A DNA stretch of 25,057 bases from an uncultured Bacilli bacterium (lineage in GTDB: Bacteria; Bacillota_I; Bacilli_A; RF39; UBA660). The position numbers and the translations under genes were made by a program. Below are positions 21,929 through 25,057 of this stretch, piece by piece. The stretch lies in the NCBI GenBank assembly GCA_910586425.1, contig CAJUHL010000011.1:1-25057 (forward strand). Direction: 5' to 3'. The first letter of the stretch is position 1. Each line of letters opens with the position of its first letter. The notes under the pieces were generated by a model. It saw only the letters and a list, made by a program, of their open reading frames with translations. It had not been told where the DNA came from and made no database searches.

Positions 21929-23939
21929 TCGCATAGAAAAATTAGAAACAATATTCAAATATTCAGAGATCCTTATGAGGGAACTGGAGGAGGAAAGAAA
22001 CGAATCCCTTGAAAATTTAAGATTTGAAGGAGAAGAAGAAATTCTTATTCAGTATTATAAAAAGATTCTGATGTCAATCTATCGTATGCGGAATAATGCT
22101 GCAGCATTACTTTTGAAACATAAATTTGGATGTGTAGAAACGAATGACCAAATTTGTATGGATATATGTGGAGTTAAATGTGAGGTATCCAGACAAGCCC
22201 TTAAAAATATCCTTCAGAAAGAATTTGATTCTATCATTGCAGCAAATCAGAATACAAATCATAGCAAGAAAGAACATTCCGATGTTGGTGAGGATGAAAA
22301 ACATTTAGATATATTAAATATAGCTGAACCGAAACTCGTAGAAGAAGATACGATTTCTGGAGATAAAACAGATGCTTTAGGAAATGATAAAATAAAGGAA
22401 GAAAATGTGACAGAGCAAATTCCAAAAGCAGGTGGCATCAAAAAGAGTGAGCATCCATCATTAGCAGAACCCGATTTCTTTGACATGGATTTCTTTGGAG
22501 ACATGGATAGGGAAACAGAACCGATATTGGAAAAGGCAGATGAGAAAAGAGAATTAAATCGAAGATTAGAGGAACCTGCTGTTATGCAGCTTGAAAAGGC
22601 AGAAGAAACGTTCATCCCTGATAATCTGGACATTCCTATGAAAGATGATACTTTTGATGATTTCAGTTTCTTTGATGAGGAATTCGAGTCAAAGGCACCT
22701 GATGTTAAGGAGGAAAAGAATGCACCGTTTAAACAAACTCCTGAGATAGGCCAAAGCTCAGGGCCTTTGGATAGCTTTGATATTGATTTTGCATTTTTTG
22801 ATGAAGAGCCTAAACAGAATGAAAAGAAGGATGGAAGGCCTCCCAGAAAAGAGGAGAAGAAGGAAGCGGGACATAAATCATTAGGAGAAGTCAAAATATC
22901 CGGAAAAAATCCATTCCGAGAAACTATTAGTTTTATCTCGGAAAGAAAAGAAGTAGAAACTAAAAAGGAAGATGTAAAGCCGAAGTTTGTGACCGAAGTA
23001 AGTACAGATGATCCAGATGAAATTATAAAAAGATTAAGGAAAAGCAGAGAGGAATATGATAAGAAAATCATAGAGCAGAAGATATTAGATGAACAGAAGG
23101 AAGATATGTTTAGTGGTACTGTATTTGATCTATCAACAGGGTCATCTTCTACAGGGCAAATTGATGCAAAAGAAGCCGCTGAGAAAATAGAAAAAGTAGC
23201 GGATAGCCTTGTAGAGGTATCAAGAAAGGATAAACTTTTAGATATACAAGTTGATGCAGGATTGAATCCAGGACAATATACCTATTGCGTACAAAGAGAA
23301 ACCGATTATGAAAGGGCGGCTGAAAAGTTTATTTTTGATATGTATAAACTAAATATAAGAATTTTAGATGATAACGGTATTCAAATAAAAGAGGATCAGG
23401 TAAAACTCATTGTGGCTCCGATTGATATTCCGGAAAGCGGGACGAAGTTGGTGACCGATGTTTGCGCTTATCTTGAAAATGATGGTGAACGGCATGGCGC
23501 TGTGGTTCTCCCAGGAGGAAAGACTACTATAACCGTACGCTGTGAGGATTATGCTGTCTTTGTCAGAGGTTCTTGGGATAAAGGGAAATTTGCTTCAAAT
23601 ATTTCTGTTGTAGGGAGCGGAAATAAAGCCGAATTTAAAATGGATAAACGGGAAATCCGGCCTTCCAATATGGAGAACATTGGAATAGGCCATAACCTTT
23701 TAATCCTTGATCATGCAACGACCGTTCATATTATCCCAATTGGATTTAAGAATACGGATTATGGATATGCCGAATTCATGGGTGTGATAATAAAGGACTA
23801 TGGCGTTGATAAAGATGCCGAATGTCAAATGGTAAAAGAGGACGGAACCATCCAGGTAAAAGGAGAACGTTACAAGTTCAATGTAAGTGCGTCATGGGAG
23901 GATAAAAAATTCATTCTTGATTCAAGGATTGAAAGATAA
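21921..23939 (+). CDS. large acidic multi-motif partner of the CpaE-like ATPase (unknown)
   Basis: 672 residues, coupled to the ATPase gene by an 8-nt overlap and preceded by GAGGAGG. Residues 1-110 are helical. Residues 115-400 are disordered and acidic, with three related motifs: DFFDMDFFGDMD (185-196), TFDDFSFFDEEF (244-255) and SFDIDFAFFDEE (285-296). Residues 440-672 are beta-rich with an internal duplication: TTITVRCEDYAVFVRGSWDKGKF (535-557) resembles GTIQVKGERYKFNVSASWEDKKF (642-664). No signal peptide and no membrane helix. I recognise no family. The layout suits a scaffold: repeated short binding motifs plus a paired beta domain. Confidence 0.78.
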   Translation: MSNRIEKLETIFKYSEILMRELEEERNESLENLRFEGEEEILIQYYKKILMSIYRMRNNAAALLLKHKFGCVETNDQICMDICGVKCEVSRQALKNILQKEFDSIIAANQNTNHSKKEHSDVGEDEKHLDILNIAEPKLVEEDTISGDKTDALGNDKIKEENVTEQIPKAGGIKKSEHPSLAEPDFFDMDFFGDMDRETEPILEKADEKRELNRRLEEPAVMQLEKAEETFIPDNLDIPMKDDTFDDFSFFDEEFESKAPDVKEEKNAPFKQTPEIGQSSGPLDSFDIDFAFFDEEPKQNEKKDGRPPRKEEKKEAGHKSLGEVKISGKNPFRETISFISERKEVETKKEDVKPKFVTEVSTDDPDEIIKRLRKSREEYDKKIIEQKILDEQKEDMFSGTVFDLSTGSSSTGQIDAKEAAEKIEKVADSLVEVSRKDKLLDIQVDAGLNPGQYTYCVQRETDYERAAEKFIFDMYKLNIRILDDNGIQIKEDQVKLIVAPIDIPESGTKLVTDVCAYLENDGERHGAVVLPGGKTTITVRCEDYAVFVRGSWDKGKFASNISVVGSGNKAEFKMDKREIRPSNMENIGIGHNLLILDHATTVHIIPIGFKNTDYGYAEFMGVIIKDYGVDKDAECQMVKEDGTIQVKGERYKFNVSASWEDKKFILDSRIER

Positions 23940-24038
23940 AAAAATACTTTCTCAGTTTCATTAAAGATCACAGTATCATTTAATATAGTAAATATAGAAG
24001 GAAAGTGGCAAAGATAATGTAAGATATGTAGAATACCT
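23940..24038 (+). other. gene-free gap with a possible small-RNA or decayed-gene remnant
   Basis: Between the end of the large acidic protein and its terminator lie about 100 AT-rich bases. They contain AGAAGGAAA followed by a five-codon frame GTG-GCA-AAG-ATA-ATG-TAA (24005-24022), too short to be a real gene. No confident promoter, so I only note it. Confidence 0.25.
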
Positions 24039-24064
24039 AAAAAACAGGCCTCGGCCTGTTTTTT
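24039..24064. terminator. bidirectional intrinsic terminator
   Basis: AAAAAACAGGCC (24039-24050) pairs with GGCCTGTTTTTT (24053-24064). It ends the CpaE-like operon and, read from the other side, the minus-strand gene. Confidence 0.9.
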
Positions 24065-24100
24065 AATTTGATATAGATATGTCATGATGCTTATTTATCC

Positions 24101-24886
24101 CTAAATATAAATAGTTTCTGAAATGCATTTTATACTAAGAACATCTTTTTTTGGAACTTTCAGCCTGAAGGGCATTCTTTTTTCTTTAGCAGTTTCGTAG
24201 CTGGCATTGGGTAGGTAACGTTTATTAATCAAGTAAAACTCGTCAACCGCACAGTATTTATCTAATGGATTTTCCTGATCTGAGTCATATGTGTCATAAA
24301 AATGATATTCATTTCCGTCTTTCCACTTCAAAAACCATTTGTGAATGGTATGTTGATATTTTCGTATATCAGAGCTTACAAGGGCAGAATAAGAAGTAAG
24401 ATACTTCAGAGGGTTCCCATAATATAATTCATAGAGACTGTCACAATATGAAATCCATTCCTCATAAGTTCCAAATTTTGGGAGCCAGTAGTGATCTTCT
24501 GAAAAATCATCCTCTGGAATTATGCCGGTAAGCAGAAATGTCTTATAAATATTAAGGATATATCTAGAACAGTCACACATACAGCATGATCCACACCGGC
24601 TTGAAATTAACTTTTCGATATGTGATGATAGGAAGCCATAATTCGTAAATAGGAAACCAAGTTTAAAAGAATTTTTCTTATCAATAGGGTTTTCATGTAA
24701 ATTCTTTGCCAATACAGATGATGCATTCTGAAGTGGGAAGATAAACATGGTATAAAAATGGTCTGGGTCTGACATATCAATTAGACTTTTTTGCATTTTT
24801 TCTAATACAGATCGAATGATATCTTCTTGTTCTTTTTCATTATCTTCTAATATAGAATTGATAATTTCATTAATTGCTGATTTCAT
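24101..24886 (-). CDS. hypothetical protein with a dense cysteine cluster
   Basis: 261 residues, ATG at 24886 with AAAAAGGAG 6-7 nt upstream. Mostly helical in appearance. Residues 97-106 read RCGSCCMCDC, five cysteines in nine residues, which suggests a metal or iron-sulfur site, although no known spacing fits. Aromatic-rich segments follow (EEWISYCDSLYELYYGNPLKYL; WFLKWKDGNEYHFYDTYD). I cannot name a family. It has its own CATACTA box on the minus strand and converges on the CpaE-like operon. Confidence 0.7.
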   Translation of the reverse strand: MKSAINEIINSILEDNEKEQEDIIRSVLEKMQKSLIDMSDPDHFYTMFIFPLQNASSVLAKNLHENPIDKKNSFKLGFLFTNYGFLSSHIEKLISSRCGSCCMCDCSRYILNIYKTFLLTGIIPEDDFSEDHYWLPKFGTYEEWISYCDSLYELYYGNPLKYLTSYSALVSSDIRKYQHTIHKWFLKWKDGNEYHFYDTYDSDQENPLDKYCAVDEFYLINKRYLPNASYETAKEKRMPFRLKVPKKDVLSIKCISETIYI

Positions 24887-24914
24887 GTGTTCTCCTTTTT
24901 CCTTTTATTTTAAT

Positions 24915-24921
24915 TAGTATG
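24915..24921 (-). promoter_or_regulatory. CATACTA box, minus strand
   Basis: CATACT followed by A on the minus strand, 29 nt before the ATG at 24886. Confidence 0.5.
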
Positions 24922-24995
24922 AGGCTATTTATTTAGCGATAATTTTATGTTGTTTGGAGTTTCAAAACAACTAGTGATTATTTATAAGGTATCTG

Positions 24996-25057
24996 TTACT
25001 GTCTCCTGTAGCCTTTGGCATTCTTGCCTATGTAAGAAGAATCCATCGGAAGGCGGT
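24996..25057 (-). CDS. possible C-terminal end of a gene cut by the window edge
   Basis: On the minus strand one frame is open from the window edge to TAA at 24996-24998 and ends MDSSYIGKNAKGYRRQ; other frames are also open over this short stretch, so the call is weak. The bases look richer in GC than the neighbouring spacer, which suggests coding. Nothing else is seen in 24922-24995. Confidence 0.25.
   Translation of the reverse strand, partial: RLPMDSSYIGKNAKGYRRQ

Noticed and set aside
22259..23071. 270-codon minus-strand frame opposite the acidic protein
   Set aside because: Ser/Phe-rich translation produced by the complement of Glu/Lys/Asp codons; no ribosome site, and the plus strand has the coupled gene.
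24005..24022. Five-codon GTG frame after the acidic protein
   Set aside because: Too short to support as a gene; kept only as a note on the gap.
2097..24921. Sporulation sigma-E/sigma-K promoters as the explanation of CATNNTA boxes
   Set aside because: Those have CATA plus three bases before the final TA and a defined -35; the spacing here is two bases and the -35 is missing.
2097..24921. AACA-N6-TW late promoters of jumbo phages with their own RNA polymerase
   Set aside because: The boxes do not fit that spacing when read one by one.
1..25057. CRISPR arrays, tRNA or rRNA genes, insertion-sequence ends
   Set aside because: I saw no spaced direct repeats, cloverleaf or rRNA-like sequence, and no transposase with flanking inverted ends; a covariance-model scan would settle small tRNAs.

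Overview
The window looks like a low-GC Firmicute accessory region, most likely a large mobile element (plasmid, integrative element or large phage) of a gut Lachnospiraceae-type Clostridium relative. Reasons: AT-rich DNA with strong AGGAGG-type ribosome sites; gene families common in that group (Rpn/PDDEXK nuclease with a GLQQG-repeat tail, NRCHLIG lipoprotein nuclease, choline-binding-type repeat protein, phage-associated FETNSSS protein, R2K ATP-grasp); and many small proteins I cannot place. I see no capsid, terminase, relaxase, integrase, rRNA or tRNA, so the element class stays open. The family assignments are from reading protein motifs, not from searches.

Layout. 1-774: tail of a Bax-inhibitor-1-like membrane protein converging on ClpP (- strand), both looking richer in GC than what follows. 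1007-2008: Rpn-type nuclease gene behind an ordinary sigma-A promoter and two hairpins. 2134-5031: probable operon of an orphan DNA methyltransferase, small unknowns and a nucleoside-hydrolase-like protein. 5118-7555: histidine phosphatase, XRE-like regulator, R2K ATP-grasp enzyme, unknown. 7636-9052: conserved small protein plus secreted lipoprotein nuclease. 9143-10150: long-form ribosome hibernation factor (HPF) plus unknown. 10253-11347: secreted choline-binding-type protein. 11457-13709: RtcB RNA ligase interrupted by a 328-residue intein. 13840-16114: small unknowns and a YkuK-like RNase H-fold protein. 16139-17179 (-): SAM-dependent methyltransferase. 17281-19117: unknown and a MYG1-family protein. 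19351-20259: secreted lytic transglycosylase and a one-helix membrane protein. 20411-23939: CpaE/TadZ-like MinD ATPase coupled to a large acidic partner with three FFDEE-like motifs. 24101-24886 (-): unknown Cys-cluster protein. The right edge holds an unassigned fragment.

Most units are one or two genes closed by a compact intrinsic terminator. Most also carry a CATNNTA box that replaces the usual TATAAT, nearly always 29-34 nt before the start codon and mostly without a visible -35. This shared promoter is the strongest candidate for something undescribed, and the sigma-A promoter of the Rpn gene is the exception. Functionally the set suggests control of translation and RNA repair (HPF, RtcB, YkuK, MYG1), proteolysis (ClpP), nucleotide or cofactor chemistry, and a cell-surface module (nuclease, transglycosylase, binding-repeat protein, CpaE-like ATPase).
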